A program made the position numbers and the translations under genes. This document shows positions 16,323 through 25,922 of a stretch of DNA of 64,000 bases, in pieces; position 1 is the first letter of the stretch; the number at the start of each line of letters is the position of its first letter. Location of the stretch: assembly GCF_001632745.1 (NCBI RefSeq), contig NZ_LQRT01000058.1, positions 1-64,000 of the forward strand, in the 5' to 3' direction. The notes beneath the pieces were generated by a model. It ran no database searches. It saw only the letters and a program-made list of their open reading frames with translations, and was not told the origin of the DNA. The DNA comes from Aquimarina aggregata. Its GTDB lineage: Bacteria; Bacteroidota; Bacteroidia; Flavobacteriales; Flavobacteriaceae.

Positions 16323-17192
16323 TTAACCGGCCTCAATAGTCATTTCTTTTCTATATTGTTTTGGAGACATTGCAAAGTGTTTTTTAAAGGTTTTAGTAAG
16401 ATGACTTTCATCGGTGTACCCTAATTGATATGCAATCTCAGCAATAGTAAATTCTGTATGTTGTAATCTATATTCTACAAGTTTCATTTTATATTTAGTA
16501 ACATACTGATGTATCGATTCACCTGTTTTTCTTTTAAAGTAGGTGCTAATAGAGCTTTGAGACATGTTAAACTTATTTGCTAAAAAATTAATTTTAGTAA
16601 GATCATTATCATATACATTTTGCCTAATATGTCCTAAGATTTGATCGATCTTTGTATTACCAACAAGTATTTCTCTTTGATTAGAAGTATATTTTTCAGA
16701 AATATTTCTCATTATAATACTCAAAATAGTACTTATAGCATTCGAAATAATTTCTTGATAATAGTTCTTTTCATTTTTAAACTCATCTAAAACTACGTTG
16801 TGAATATCCCAAATAATATTTCGATCTTCTTCGTGACAAATAACATCACCAGGAATGATGTTAGGATGATGCAATAGTTGTTCAATTCTTTGTAACCAGT
16901 ATTTCCTATCGGGTAAGTTCACCTTACTGGAAAATAAAAGTTCAGTGAATTTAAAATAAGTAAATTTAGAATGTTTTTCTATTTCGAAATGGTGTGTGTC
17001 TTCAGGTGCTAGTAAAAAGATATTATTCTCTGAGTACGCAAATCTAACACCGTTAATAGTATGATAACCGCTTCCTTTCTCAACGAAGATAATTTCAAAA
17101 TAATTGTGGTTATGAGGCTCCGCTTCCCATTCATCAATAGCATATTGATGCACAACAAAGGTCTCATGCAAAGTGTAACGATTCATAAACAT
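16323..17192 (-). CDS. AraC family transcriptional regulator
   Basis: 289 aa. N-terminal cupin-like sensing domain (about 10-100: HNHNYFEIIFVEKGSGYHTING) and C-terminal double HTH AraC domain (about 190-285) with KFNMSQSSISTYFKRKTG, IAYQLGYTDESHLTKTFKKH and MSPKQYRKE. A start two codons later (MNRYTLHE) is equally possible. It is divergent from the small membrane protein at 17404, and an imperfect palindrome lies between them, so it may control that gene. Confidence 0.93.
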   Translation of the reverse strand: MFMNRYTLHETFVVHQYAIDEWEAEPHNHNYFEIIFVEKGSGYHTINGVRFAYSENNIFLLAPEDTHHFEIEKHSKFTYFKFTELLFSSKVNLPDRKYWLQRIEQLLHHPNIIPGDVICHEEDRNIIWDIHNVVLDEFKNEKNYYQEIISNAISTILSIIMRNISEKYTSNQREILVGNTKIDQILGHIRQNVYDNDLTKINFLANKFNMSQSSISTYFKRKTGESIHQYVTKYKMKLVEYRLQHTEFTIAEIAYQLGYTDESHLTKTFKKHFAMSPKQYRKEMTIEAG

Positions 17193-17257
17193 TTTTTAAC
17201 ATTCTTAAAGTTACAAAAATAAAATCAATAAACAGGAATTGTTTTTTACATGTAATA

Positions 17258-17276
17258 ATCAACGAAATCGTTTGAT
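17258..17276. promoter_or_regulatory. Candidate AraC operator (imperfect palindrome)
   Basis: ATCAACGA AA TCGTTTGAT, followed at 17280 by a further TTGTTGAT-like half site. It lies in the 211-bp divergent gap between the AraC regulator and the 17404 gene. Confidence 0.4.
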
Positions 17277-17337
17277 GTTGTTGATATGTAGTTAGTTGTG
17301 TCTTTTTTTTACAAGTTTAAGGTATAATTATACAAGT

Positions 17338-17365
17338 TTTGAGGTTTTTTTACGACGTATATTTG
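17338..17365 (+). promoter_or_regulatory. Promoter of 17404 membrane gene
   Basis: TTTG at 17338-17341, 16 bp, TATATTTG at 17358-17365. The spacing is one base short of typical. Confidence 0.6.
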
Positions 17366-17403
17366 TAGCATAGAGTAGCACAGTTGTTTTTAATAGAGTT
17401 TTT

Positions 17404-17820
17404 ATGAAATTTAGAATTTATATATATCCAGTTATAAGAATAATAATGGGGATGTCGTTGGTTTTATATAGTGTATATAATGTCATTAAATATCGTAGGT
17501 TTTTAGATAGACTTGATCATTACTTTGATCAGGCTTCAATATTTGATATTGGTTTTATTGAAGCTTTGGCTCCATTAGTACCTTTTGAAGAATTTGTAAT
17601 AGGAATTTTTTTAGTACTCAATATTTTTAAGAGGAAGGTTTTAATTGCCTCGATTCCATTATTCGGTTTTTTTACACTTTTCTTGCTTGATGTAAATCAA
17701 ATTAGTTGTGCATTTATATATGCAATATTTTGTGTAACGGCGATAATATTATTAAAGAAAGATAAATATGATTTGTATGCAGACAGAAATTCTGCAGATT
17801 CATTTCGTATGATACAATAG
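17404..17820 (+). CDS. Small four-helix membrane protein, MauE/DoxX-like
   Basis: 138 aa with four hydrophobic segments (about 8-25, 55-72, 78-93, 100-117) and a short charged cytoplasmic tail. Layout and the early RIIMGMSLVLYSVYN segment resemble MauE/DoxX-like proteins, which support redox or quinone-linked membrane processes; the match is to the fold only. A good promoter lies 38 bp upstream and the AraC regulator is divergent, suggesting an inducible single-gene unit. Confidence 0.7.
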   Translation: MKFRIYIYPVIRIIMGMSLVLYSVYNVIKYRRFLDRLDHYFDQASIFDIGFIEALAPLVPFEEFVIGIFLVLNIFKRKVLIASIPLFGFFTLFLLDVNQISCAFIYAIFCVTAIILLKKDKYDLYADRNSADSFRMIQ

Positions 17821-17875
17821 TTTTGATTTTTCCCTTTAAAAGGATTTTGTGAATTGATTTTTTGTTTGATTGTAG

Positions 17876-17902
17876 ATACCCTTGCATATAGTGTAAGGGT
17901 AT
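17876..17902. terminator. Hairpin between convergent genes
   Basis: ATACCCTTGCA / TGTAAGGGTAT, 11-bp stem with one G-U pair and 5-nt loop. It sits between the 17404 gene and alkB-like gene ends; the T-tract is weak on both strands. Confidence 0.55.
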
Positions 17903-17904
17903 TC

Positions 17905-18516
17905 TTATGTAATTAATCTAAAGGTGAGATTGATTCTTGGTTCCACTTTTTTTTGTGTTTTTGGGATTTGATGTAACCAGCATTCTTGTGTTCTTCCTTG
18001 CATAAGTAGTAGACTGCCAGGCTGTAATAATATCTTTTGTTTTAAGTTTTTGTTGTTTTTATGTTTAAAATGAAACCAACGTGCTTGACCAAAACTGCAT
18101 GAAGCAATAATTGGATTATGTCCTAATTCTTTTTCATTATCCGAATGCCATCCATTACTATCCTGGCCATCTCTATATAAATTTAGTAAGCAACTTGTAA
18201 AAGATATTGTACAGACTTTTTCTAACTCTTTTTTAATCAATAAAAGCTCTTTTGTAAAAGGGTTAGGTTTCATAGTTATATTAGAATATGTGTAGGCATT
18301 GTCATTATTTGCATATAAAGCAGTAAGTCGGGGTTGCGGATATGTTTTTCCAAAAACGGTAATGTCATCTTGTTGCCATTTAATAGTATTTTTTAAAATT
18401 TTAAATAGCTTTTCGGCCATGTTTTTACTAAAAAAATGGGGATAGTAACGTACATCTGCATCGATCATATCTAGTTGTATATAATCACCCTGCAAATCAA
18501 ATAATGGTAAACTCAT
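17905..18516 (-). CDS. AlkB-like 2-oxoglutarate/Fe(II)-dependent dioxygenase
   Basis: 203 aa. Oxidative demethylase of alkylated nucleic acid bases. Iron ligands His124-x-Asp126 (WHSDNE) and His182 (WLHQIP); 2OG-binding Arg194 and Arg200 in EPRINLTFR; NLYRDG precedes the HxD motif as in ALKBH2/3-like enzymes. PQPRLTALY supports the nucleotide-recognition lid. First position of downstream genes: it lies 14 bp after the DoxX gene, in a three-gene minus-strand operon. Confidence 0.93.
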   Translation of the reverse strand: MSLPLFDLQGDYIQLDMIDADVRYYPHFFSKNMAEKLFKILKNTIKWQQDDITVFGKTYPQPRLTALYANNDNAYTYSNITMKPNPFTKELLLIKKELEKVCTISFTSCLLNLYRDGQDSNGWHSDNEKELGHNPIIASCSFGQARWFHFKHKNNKNLKQKILLQPGSLLLMQGRTQECWLHQIPKTQKKVEPRINLTFRLIT

Positions 18517-18530
18517 GATAAAAATCTAAT

Positions 18531-18878
18531 CTATATATACTGATATGCCCAATATATGATACCAAACTGTAAAAACAATCTAAAAACCAGTATTGATTTG
18601 GGAAGATTAAGGCTTGCTTTTTTATGAACCAGCATATGAATGTGTACTGGAAAAAATAGAATTAGCATAATTACAATTGCCCAAAGGGAAAATACTCTCG
18701 AAGTTGTAAACAATAATCCTATACCGGCACTAAGTTCTGCAAGACCACTTAAATAGACAATTAATTTATGATAAGGTATGTACAATGGCATAACCCTCAT
18801 AAACGCCTTTGGACGAACAAAATGAAAAATTCCTGCAATGATAAAAATAGAAGATAAAATATATAAATGCCAACTCAT
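18531..18878 (-). CDS. DoxX family small membrane protein
   Basis: 115 aa, four hydrophobic helices. Features of the DoxX family: IFHFVRPKAFMRVMPLYIP and LSGLAELSAGIGLLF. Members are inner-membrane proteins linked to respiratory quinone or oxidative-stress processes, with poorly defined biochemistry. Its start codon overlaps the stop of the 18878 gene by one base, indicating translational coupling. Confidence 0.88.
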   Translation of the reverse strand: MSWHLYILSSIFIIAGIFHFVRPKAFMRVMPLYIPYHKLIVYLSGLAELSAGIGLLFTTSRVFSLWAIVIMLILFFPVHIHMLVHKKASLNLPKSILVFRLFLQFGIIYWAYQYI

Positions 18879-19339
18879 TAAACGCCAGTAGTTTTTTGTT
18901 TACCAGATTCACTAAGTGCAAAATCTTTACTACGAGTCATTTTTCTAATAAAGCTCACTTTTCTAAAGCGTAGTGCAGTCCAATCATCATCAATAGAAAC
19001 TTGTCTTACAGGTTCTAAATTATAATCACCAAGAACCCCCCATCCATAATCTCTTGTAATTTCTGATGTGTAATTCTTAGAACTTTTCTTAGGGTAGGCA
19101 AACCATAAAATGCCATCTCCTACAAATTTAGGATACAATGTCTCAATACGATTTTCGATTTGTTTTTTCTCAGTAACAAAAACTATGGCAAAATCTACCT
19201 CAGATACCTGTATCAAAGATTCTTTTACATCTACATCTTTAAGGCAATCTAATTCTTTACAAAAGCCCTTGGGCTCATTAAGTATCAAAACCTCGTCTAA
19301 CTCAGGAGGAAGCTGTAATTTTTTAAAAAGCGGAGTCAT
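18878..19339 (-). CDS. Conserved protein of unknown function (DUF3052-like, tentative)
   Basis: 153 aa, soluble, no signal peptide. Notable segment: FVGDGILWFAYPKKSSK, then TRDYGWGVLGDYNLEPVRQVSIDDDWTALRFRK. This pattern recalls DUF3052-type proteins but the family assignment is from memory and uncertain. First gene of the operon with DoxX and AlkB-like genes. Confidence 0.65.
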   Translation of the reverse strand: MTPLFKKLQLPPELDEVLILNEPKGFCKELDCLKDVDVKESLIQVSEVDFAIVFVTEKKQIENRIETLYPKFVGDGILWFAYPKKSSKNYTSEITRDYGWGVLGDYNLEPVRQVSIDDDWTALRFRKVSFIRKMTRSKDFALSESGKQKTTGV

Positions 19340-19588
19340 GATTGTGAATTTTTAGAAAATGTGCTTTCTAAAGATACAAAAAATGTAGATGATATTTACT
19401 ATAATAGCTAGAATTCATAAAACAATATGTTTAATAAAATACAGTAGAATTCGCAATTTTATAGCGTATAATTAAAATCTGATGTGAAAAATTTAATATT
19501 TAACATTAAAACGTAAAAATATAGCAAGTCGGATGCAATAAGACAGTTATTTTGTAGTTTGCACAATACAAACTCAAACTTATTAATT

Positions 19589-20635
19589 ATGAAAAATTCT
19601 TTTAAAAGCATCGCGCTAGGTGCTTTGGCACTCGCTATGTGTGGTGTATTCGTTTCTTGTGAGAATGATCAATCAGAAACTTCTTTAAATGAAAATCTAG
19701 AACAATTAGACAAAGGCTTCACTCAAGAAATGGCTTTTCCTGAACAAAATGGAAGTATTGAAACTATCAAGCTTAATGGTCAATCTGTTAAAGTAGAAAA
19801 AATAGACGGTCAGTATATTTTTGGTGGAGATATGATTGTTTTTCCTGATAGCGATGATGCCAAAAGTACTGGACGTACTGGTAGAAGATGGCCAAATAAT
19901 ACCGTATACTACGATATACAAAGTAGTTTGGCTAATCAAAGAAGAGTTACAGATGCAATTGCACATTGGGAGGCAAATACAAGCCTTAAGTTTGTAAGAC
20001 GAACTAATCAGTCTGCTTACATTTATTTTAGAACAGGTAGTGGTTGTTCTTCTTCTGTAGGTCGTACTGGAGGAAGACAAAATATTAACCTTGCCAATGG
20101 TTGTTCTACGGGTAATACAATACATGAAATAGGACATGCTGTCGGATTATGGCATGAGCAAAGTAGAAGAGATAGAGATCAATACATCACTATCAATTTT
20201 CAGAACATACAGTCTAACGCAACATTTAACTTTCAGACATATAGCCAACAAGGTACAGATGGAGCAGAATATACTAATGCTCTTGATTTTGGTTCTATAA
20301 TGCTTTATGGTTCTTTTGCTTTTTCGGCTAATGGTCAGCCTACTATTGTTAGAAAAAATGGATCTACTTATAATGCGCAAAGAAATGGTCTGTCTGCAGG
20401 AGATATTGCAGGTATAAATGTCATGTATCCAGGTACCGGAGGTGGTGGTACTGACATCTGTGATGGTGTAGCACCTTATTCTAGTTCGCAAAGCTACAGA
20501 GTAGGAGATCGTGTAACTTATAGAGGGTATTTATATGAAAGAGAAAGAACAAGATGGAATAGATTAGGAAGATGTGGAACTTCTAGATCATCTAAATCTG
20601 CAGAAATATCGGATCTTAATGATATAGCAAAATAG
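19589..20635 (+). CDS. M12A astacin-family metalloprotease lipoprotein with C-terminal carbohydrate-binding-like module
   Basis: 348 aa from the ATG at 19589, chosen because it begins the signal MKNSFKSIALGALALAMCG with lipobox VSC (Cys24); the longer frame at 19559 adds ten unlikely residues. Propeptide about 30-100; catalytic domain with the full astacin zinc motif HEIGHAVGLWHE (179-190) and Met-turn SIMLY. After a Gly-rich linker (GTGGGG), residues about 300-335 (APYSSSQSYRVGDRVTYRGY) look like a ChtBD3/CBM5-12-type chitin-binding module. It probably degrades extracellular protein, perhaps on chitinous surfaces. Confidence 0.93.
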   Translation: MKNSFKSIALGALALAMCGVFVSCENDQSETSLNENLEQLDKGFTQEMAFPEQNGSIETIKLNGQSVKVEKIDGQYIFGGDMIVFPDSDDAKSTGRTGRRWPNNTVYYDIQSSLANQRRVTDAIAHWEANTSLKFVRRTNQSAYIYFRTGSGCSSSVGRTGGRQNINLANGCSTGNTIHEIGHAVGLWHEQSRRDRDQYITINFQNIQSNATFNFQTYSQQGTDGAEYTNALDFGSIMLYGSFAFSANGQPTIVRKNGSTYNAQRNGLSAGDIAGINVMYPGTGGGGTDICDGVAPYSSSQSYRVGDRVTYRGYLYERERTRWNRLGRCGTSRSSKSAEISDLNDIAK

Positions 20636-20660
20636 TACAGTATTTAGATATATTAAAAAA

Positions 20661-20696
20661 GAACTCCCCTTTAAAATTGATTTTAAAGGGGAGTTC
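20661..20696 (-). terminator. Strong hairpin between convergent genes
   Basis: Perfect 16-bp stem (arm GAACTCCCCTTTAAAA) with loop TTGA. An A-run just before it on the plus strand gives the T-tract for the minus-strand lipoprotein gene; on the plus strand it may also stop the astacin transcript. Confidence 0.88.
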
Positions 20697-20711
20697 TGGT
20701 TTAGTAAAGAA

Positions 20712-21554
20712 TTAAAGTTTTATTTCCTTAGCGTTTTCGGGAGTTTCAAATAAGTTGCTTTCTGAATCTAAAAAAGTAATGTCAGAGATCGTTACCTCAC
20801 CAATTGTATCACCATAAATTCCTTTTTCTTCATTCCAACCATAGAAATCCCATTTAGTAGCAAATGGAATACCATCTATCATTTGGAAATCTTTATAATG
20901 AACTGCATGTGGGTCTTCTTCTGCTTTAGAAGTATCTCCGCCGCTTCCAAAAGATACTATATAGGCAGCAGATTTTAAAGTGTTTTCATTAACATCCGTA
21001 TAAATTACATACCAATCATCAGGAGCATCACCGGTTCCTTTTTCAAAAGTTAGTTTTGCAGTTTGGTGATTAACATTATCAAGAGCTCTGTTGTTGCCAA
21101 GTTCCCATTTTGTACCAGGGTCATTTAATTTATATGGCATTGCAAAAAAATAAGTCCAAGTAAACATATCAAAACGGGCACCTTTTTCGTTAGCGTCCTC
21201 TGGACATAAAAACACTTTTTGTCCATCATATATTAGTTTACTTTCGTCTTTTTTATCAATTCTTATTTTTGTAGAATTAGTAAGCATCGTAACCTTACCA
21301 TCTAAGTGGGGTTTACCTCCAAAAAGAATATTAATATTAAAACTTACTGCTTTATGTTTTAAAAAAGCTTCCTTCTTATGTGCCTTTTCGATACTTGCAA
21401 TATAATTGTCAATAATAGAAAGTGCGCCATCGCCAATACCTCCATCAGGTTCTACCGGTATCATTTCATTTTTTTTATCTTCAGTTTTTTCTTTTTTATC
21501 CTGATTGCAACTAATCGTTGTCATAGCTAGGAATAAAATCAAGAAATATTTCAT
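20712..21554 (-). CDS. Lipoprotein, DUF6503-like (tentative)
   Basis: 280 aa. SPII signal with lipobox TISC (Cys16), followed by a Lys/Glu-rich tether. The body (about 45-270) reads as a lipocalin/LolA-like beta fold: FNINILFGGKPHLDGKVTMLTN, KLIYDGQKVFLCPED, and YKDFQMIDGIPFATKWDFYGW. The pattern resembles the DUF6503 group of Bacteroidota lipoproteins, from memory. Function unknown. Single gene ending at the strong hairpin. Confidence 0.7.
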   Translation of the reverse strand: MKYFLILFLAMTTISCNQDKKEKTEDKKNEMIPVEPDGGIGDGALSIIDNYIASIEKAHKKEAFLKHKAVSFNINILFGGKPHLDGKVTMLTNSTKIRIDKKDESKLIYDGQKVFLCPEDANEKGARFDMFTWTYFFAMPYKLNDPGTKWELGNNRALDNVNHQTAKLTFEKGTGDAPDDWYVIYTDVNENTLKSAAYIVSFGSGGDTSKAEEDPHAVHYKDFQMIDGIPFATKWDFYGWNEEKGIYGDTIGEVTISDITFLDSESNLFETPENAKEIKL

Positions 21555-21706
21555 TGTGTATAGAGTTTATGTTATAAGTGTTAAAATTACTAAAACCAAT
21601 ACTTGAAACATAGTATTTATGAAAACTGTAACAGATGACTGGTGCTAATAAGATAATGCTTAAATTATAAAATTTAACTTTGAGTTATACTATTGAAATG
21701 ATACAA

Positions 21707-23365
21707 TTATTTTTTTCTTTTTGCAGAAATTTTATTGTTTGCCTGATGTAAGATGGCATTAATAGTTTTATTATTTTTCATTATAAATTCTATAGTTGCA
21801 GGAAACTCTTTGATAAAGAATTTGGTCTTAGTTTCAGCGTGTATCTCAAAAGATTCCTGTCCTGTAGCTTGAGATATTAACTTGTCATTTTCTAACTTGA
21901 TAGTAATATCAAAACCGGGTTTGATTTCATAAATACCAACATATTGTTTTAAAATATTTATAGGAACTTTGATAATCTTTTTTTCCAAAGGGATTGGCTT
22001 GTTGGTTTTTATCCCTTTTGAAATGTTGTTTGAATTACGATCGGTAAATATTACTTTGATAGGGTCTTGCGAAACTTCAAATTTATATTCAGAGAAGTTA
22101 TCTTCAAAGAAAAACGAAGACTGGTTTTTAGGAAAAATTTTAAATTCTGTACTTCCTTCTCTTTTACTATATAATTGATTTTCTTTTAAAGTAATGATTC
22201 GAATTGCTTTATCTTCAAATTCATATACTCCGATGAATTTCTTTAATTCTTGATTAGGTATATTAATTGCAGTTTTGGCAGTATGGTAAGGTTTACCTAT
22301 TGCCATGGCTGCAATTTTTTTAGCTAGGTTAGCTGGACTATTACAATTACAATTAGTAAGTATGACAACATATACATCTTCTTTAGGAACATAGATTTCA
22401 TAAGAGGTATACCCAAAAATTCCACCACCATGCTGAATAGCTGGTACATCATTAACATCATACGTCAACCAACCATATCCATAATTGGTAGGGTCTCCAT
22501 TATTTAATGAGTAATTAGTATAGGCTTTTTGTAGTGTTTCTTTTTTTACTAAGCTGTTTTTATTAAGCGCTGTTTGCCATTTAAATAGATCCTCTACGGT
22601 ACTCATTAAAGAACCTGCAGCATAGGGCAATGTCATGCTTAAATAATTAGAATTTATATAACCATTTTTGGTTTGATACCCTGAAGCTCTATTTTTGATA
22701 ATTTCACTTTTATGACCATATCTAGAGCTGTTCATTTGTAACTTTTTAAAAATATGTTGTTCTACAAAATCTTCATAGGTTTGCTTAGAAATTTTTTCAA
22801 TAATATATCCTAAAATAAAATAACCAGAATTGCTATAACTCCATTTATCTCCAGGATCAAAATCCAAAGGCTCATTTTTAAAATAATCAATCATTTCTGT
22901 AGGAGTCATATCATTTCGGGCAATTTTTGATAAATTCATCGAAGTATAACTTTTTATTCCTGAAGTATGATTTAAAAGATGATGTATGGTTATCTTTTTT
23001 CCATGAGTAGGATAATCAGGTATAAATTTGGTTATTTCATCCTCAATAGATAATTTTCCTTGTTCCATTAACATTAATATTGCTATCGAAGTGAATTGTT
23101 TTGTAATAGAACCTATTTCAAAAACATGGTTGGGTCTCATTGGTACATCGAGTTCAATATTGGCTAGCCCAAATGCTTTATGATATATAATATCTCCTCT
23201 TTTGGCAACTAATATTGTGGCGCCTGATCCATCAGACTTGTATTTTTCTCGTAAAAGAGTGTCAAATTTTCCTTCTAAATTTTGTGCAAAAGAAAAAAGT
23301 GGCACTACAAAAAATAACACCAACAAAATATAATTGAAGGGGAGTAGTTGATTTTTAAACGTCAT
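21707..23365 (-). CDS. Serine hydrolase, class C beta-lactamase family
   Basis: 552 aa with signal peptide (1-27). Beta-lactamase/DD-peptidase fold with SxxK motif SITK (Ser86-Lys89), YxN motif YSN (177-179) and HGGG in place of KTG. Residues about 370-550 are two DUF3471-like beta domains, common in Bacteroidota members of this group. Most such proteins are D-aminopeptidases or esterases rather than true beta-lactamases. Single gene, minus strand. Confidence 0.9.
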   Translation of the reverse strand: MTFKNQLLPFNYILLVLFFVVPLFSFAQNLEGKFDTLLREKYKSDGSGATILVAKRGDIIYHKAFGLANIELDVPMRPNHVFEIGSITKQFTSIAILMLMEQGKLSIEDEITKFIPDYPTHGKKITIHHLLNHTSGIKSYTSMNLSKIARNDMTPTEMIDYFKNEPLDFDPGDKWSYSNSGYFILGYIIEKISKQTYEDFVEQHIFKKLQMNSSRYGHKSEIIKNRASGYQTKNGYINSNYLSMTLPYAAGSLMSTVEDLFKWQTALNKNSLVKKETLQKAYTNYSLNNGDPTNYGYGWLTYDVNDVPAIQHGGGIFGYTSYEIYVPKEDVYVVILTNCNCNSPANLAKKIAAMAIGKPYHTAKTAINIPNQELKKFIGVYEFEDKAIRIITLKENQLYSKREGSTEFKIFPKNQSSFFFEDNFSEYKFEVSQDPIKVIFTDRNSNNISKGIKTNKPIPLEKKIIKVPINILKQYVGIYEIKPGFDITIKLENDKLISQATGQESFEIHAETKTKFFIKEFPATIEFIMKNNKTINAILHQANNKISAKRKK

Positions 23366-23508
23366 GGTATCTGTTTTTTGATTGATATCTCTGTATGACG
23401 GTCTGTTCGTATTTCTAGTTACAGAAAAGATTTAAATTTTAAAAAAGTAGATGTGCGCTTATTTTTCTTTAAGAGCAAGTGGGTTAGTTTAATACTGGTA
23501 TATTAAGG

Positions 23509-25830
23509 CTACCGCAATCTATTGATGTTTTCGTCGATATCCTTATTTTTAAAAGATGGTTTTTTTACTTTTCCAAAGAAGTACTTGATCGAAATTGATA
23601 ATTCTTGAGCATTTACATAATATATATTTTCAGTATTAATACTATTGATGGTGGATACATCAATAAAATTCATGTTTCTAAAAACATCATTTACGTTTAT
23701 GGCTACAGTAAGGTCTTTAAAAAATATTTTGGTAAACGAAGCTCCCAAGACAAACATAGCGTTTCTCTTAAAAACACCTTGATATCGTTTTGTAAATCCC
23801 CAAAAATTTAAACCTAAAGTTGTTTCATGAGGCAGTTTAAATTCGTTGTTCGAGTAATAATATAGATATGGTTTTACTTTGTTAAGTATAGCAAGATCAT
23901 CTTTAATTTTACTATTAAGTACAGAAAGAGAATTTGTTGTGCTCCACAGTTTATAGGTTGTGGTATTTGTATACCTGATCTGATAACCAGATTCTTCACT
24001 AAAGTTTTGAGGAGAGGATATGGTTCTGTTTTCTGAAGGAGTATAGCGCACAGCATAAAATATGGGATCTTTTTCGGTATAATAGTTTAAGTAAAGCGAA
24101 TGTTTTTTTAGTTGGATATTTGCAGATATTTCTGTGGTTATAGTGGGTTTTAAATTTACATTTCGTGAAAATTCAGAAAAAGGACTAATAAAAGTACTTA
24201 TAGAACTTGCATTAAGAAAACTTGGCCGACTGATTGTCGTATTATAATTTAGATGTAAACTTTTAGTACTGTCTATGGGGATGGTAAATTTGACTTTTGG
24301 AAATAAACGTGTTTTTTTGCGATCAATCAATGGATTAGACTCTTTTCTGAAACTTCCTTTAACAACATTAGTTTCGGATCTTATTCCTAAAGAAAAATTA
24401 TATTTATTTTTTTTAGCAGATAACTCAGCGTAAGATGCATAAATATCTTCTTGATAGTCATATTTTGATGTCCTTTTGCTTATGGGACGTAAAAAATTAA
24501 AATCAGATGTTGCCAATGCATTTGCATGGGATATACTTCCGCCGATTTCTAATTTGACATTTTTATCAAATTCTTTTTCAAGATCTATTCTGGTGGCTAA
24601 GGCTTCTATTTGATATTTTTGATCTCGATTTTGAGATGCTACAAATCCCATTTGATTTAAGTTATTAAAAATGTTACTCTTTAGGTGCCTTACATAACTT
24701 GAATATTGAATTCCAAAAAACAAATTACTCGTATTGGTGATTTTTTTGTTTAAGTTGATATTACTACTAAAAAAGCTTCTTTCTTCATCATTTTTAGTTT
24801 CGGTTAAGATAAAATCCTCTTGTAGATCTTGTTGTAAAAATGTACTCGCTAAAATGGGAAACCGATCAGTTTGAGTTCTAAAATTTACCTGCCCAGATAA
24901 GTAATCATTTTTATTTAAAGAATAGAATACTCCACTACCCATAACAAATTGGGGTCTAGGACCAATCGAATTTACACTGATTTCTGATTTAATATTTTCA
25001 TCTGGGATGTCAAGTTTTGAATCTACAGCCTCCCAAAAACCAATTTGATTGTAGTTAAAGTTAGCTCTCAATTCTAATTGTTTTTTCTTAAAAGTACTGT
25101 TTAGACCAGCATAATTATCCAACCTTCTTTTAAAAGAAGCCGTCTCAGAAAGTTGAATTTTATAACCGTCTAAAACATCTCGTTTTCGTGTAATAAGTAT
25201 TAAACTTCTACCTTCTGCTTCGTATTTAGCAGAAGGGTTATCTATAATTTCAATATCCTTAATATCATCAACAGCTAATGCCTTTAATTGATCAAAATTT
25301 ATTTTTTGGTTATCTAAATAAAGTAGTGGTGTGCCTCGTCCGATAATACTAATTGATTCCTGATTTGGGCTTATTTGTATTCCTGGTAATTTTGATAATA
25401 CAGCAGTCGTTGTTGGTAGAGATTTAAAAACCGAATTTTCTATTTCGACTTTTATATTGCCATTTGCAAACTTGATGTTATTTTTGATTCCTTTTATCGT
25501 AACTTCATCTAAAGCAACCCTGCTTTTTTGTAATGTAATTGTTATCGATTTATTTTTATTAAGCAAAATTTCTTCTATTTTTTTTTCATATCCAATACAT
25601 GAGATTGAAAGTATATACGCGCCAATTTCAAGATTGGTAAAGCTAAATTTTCCTTGATTAACAATGGTGTATCCTACAGTACTATTGTCTTTTTTATCAA
25701 TAAGAAGAATATCTCCCGAATTTAATGGGGTGTTATCCTGATTAGAAATAATACCCGAAATAGAATATTGGTGTTGACTGTAAACATTACAATAGATAAA
25801 TAGAATTAAGAAACAAATTATTGGTCTCAT
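23509..25830 (-). CDS. TonB-dependent receptor family, outer membrane beta-barrel protein
   Basis: 773 aa. Signal peptide 1-18; CarboxypepD_reg-like domain about 20-105 (YSISGIISNQDNTPLNSG); plug-like domain about 120-215 (LPGIQISPNQESISIIGRG, TPLLYLDN); then an outer-membrane barrel of the OMP_b-brl_3 type ending in a short Lys/Asn tail. It lacks SusC-length and a SusD partner, so the substrate is unknown. It follows the membrane LuxR regulator by 92 bp on the same strand, with a hairpin immediately before its ATG. Confidence 0.9.
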   Translation of the reverse strand: MRPIICFLILFIYCNVYSQHQYSISGIISNQDNTPLNSGDILLIDKKDNSTVGYTIVNQGKFSFTNLEIGAYILSISCIGYEKKIEEILLNKNKSITITLQKSRVALDEVTIKGIKNNIKFANGNIKVEIENSVFKSLPTTTAVLSKLPGIQISPNQESISIIGRGTPLLYLDNQKINFDQLKALAVDDIKDIEIIDNPSAKYEAEGRSLILITRKRDVLDGYKIQLSETASFKRRLDNYAGLNSTFKKKQLELRANFNYNQIGFWEAVDSKLDIPDENIKSEISVNSIGPRPQFVMGSGVFYSLNKNDYLSGQVNFRTQTDRFPILASTFLQQDLQEDFILTETKNDEERSFFSSNINLNKKITNTSNLFFGIQYSSYVRHLKSNIFNNLNQMGFVASQNRDQKYQIEALATRIDLEKEFDKNVKLEIGGSISHANALATSDFNFLRPISKRTSKYDYQEDIYASYAELSAKKNKYNFSLGIRSETNVVKGSFRKESNPLIDRKKTRLFPKVKFTIPIDSTKSLHLNYNTTISRPSFLNASSISTFISPFSEFSRNVNLKPTITTEISANIQLKKHSLYLNYYTEKDPIFYAVRYTPSENRTISSPQNFSEESGYQIRYTNTTTYKLWSTTNSLSVLNSKIKDDLAILNKVKPYLYYYSNNEFKLPHETTLGLNFWGFTKRYQGVFKRNAMFVLGASFTKIFFKDLTVAINVNDVFRNMNFIDVSTINSINTENIYYVNAQELSISIKYFFGKVKKPSFKNKDIDENINRLR

Positions 25831-25832
25831 TT

Positions 25833-25855
25833 TTTGCTTTAATTTTTAAAGCAAA
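25833..25855 (-). promoter_or_regulatory. Hairpin immediately before TonB-receptor start codon
   Basis: Perfect inverted repeat TTTGCTTTAA / TTAAAGCAAA with a 3-nt centre, two bases upstream of the ATG at 25830. In the transcript it would enclose the translation-initiation region. It is too close to the start to be a terminator of the upstream gene alone. Confidence 0.55.
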
Positions 25856-25922
25856 TAACAATCGAAAAAGGAGTACTATCATTTTTTTGAAGCCGAATAA
25901 GGTACTAGTACGGGTATGATTT

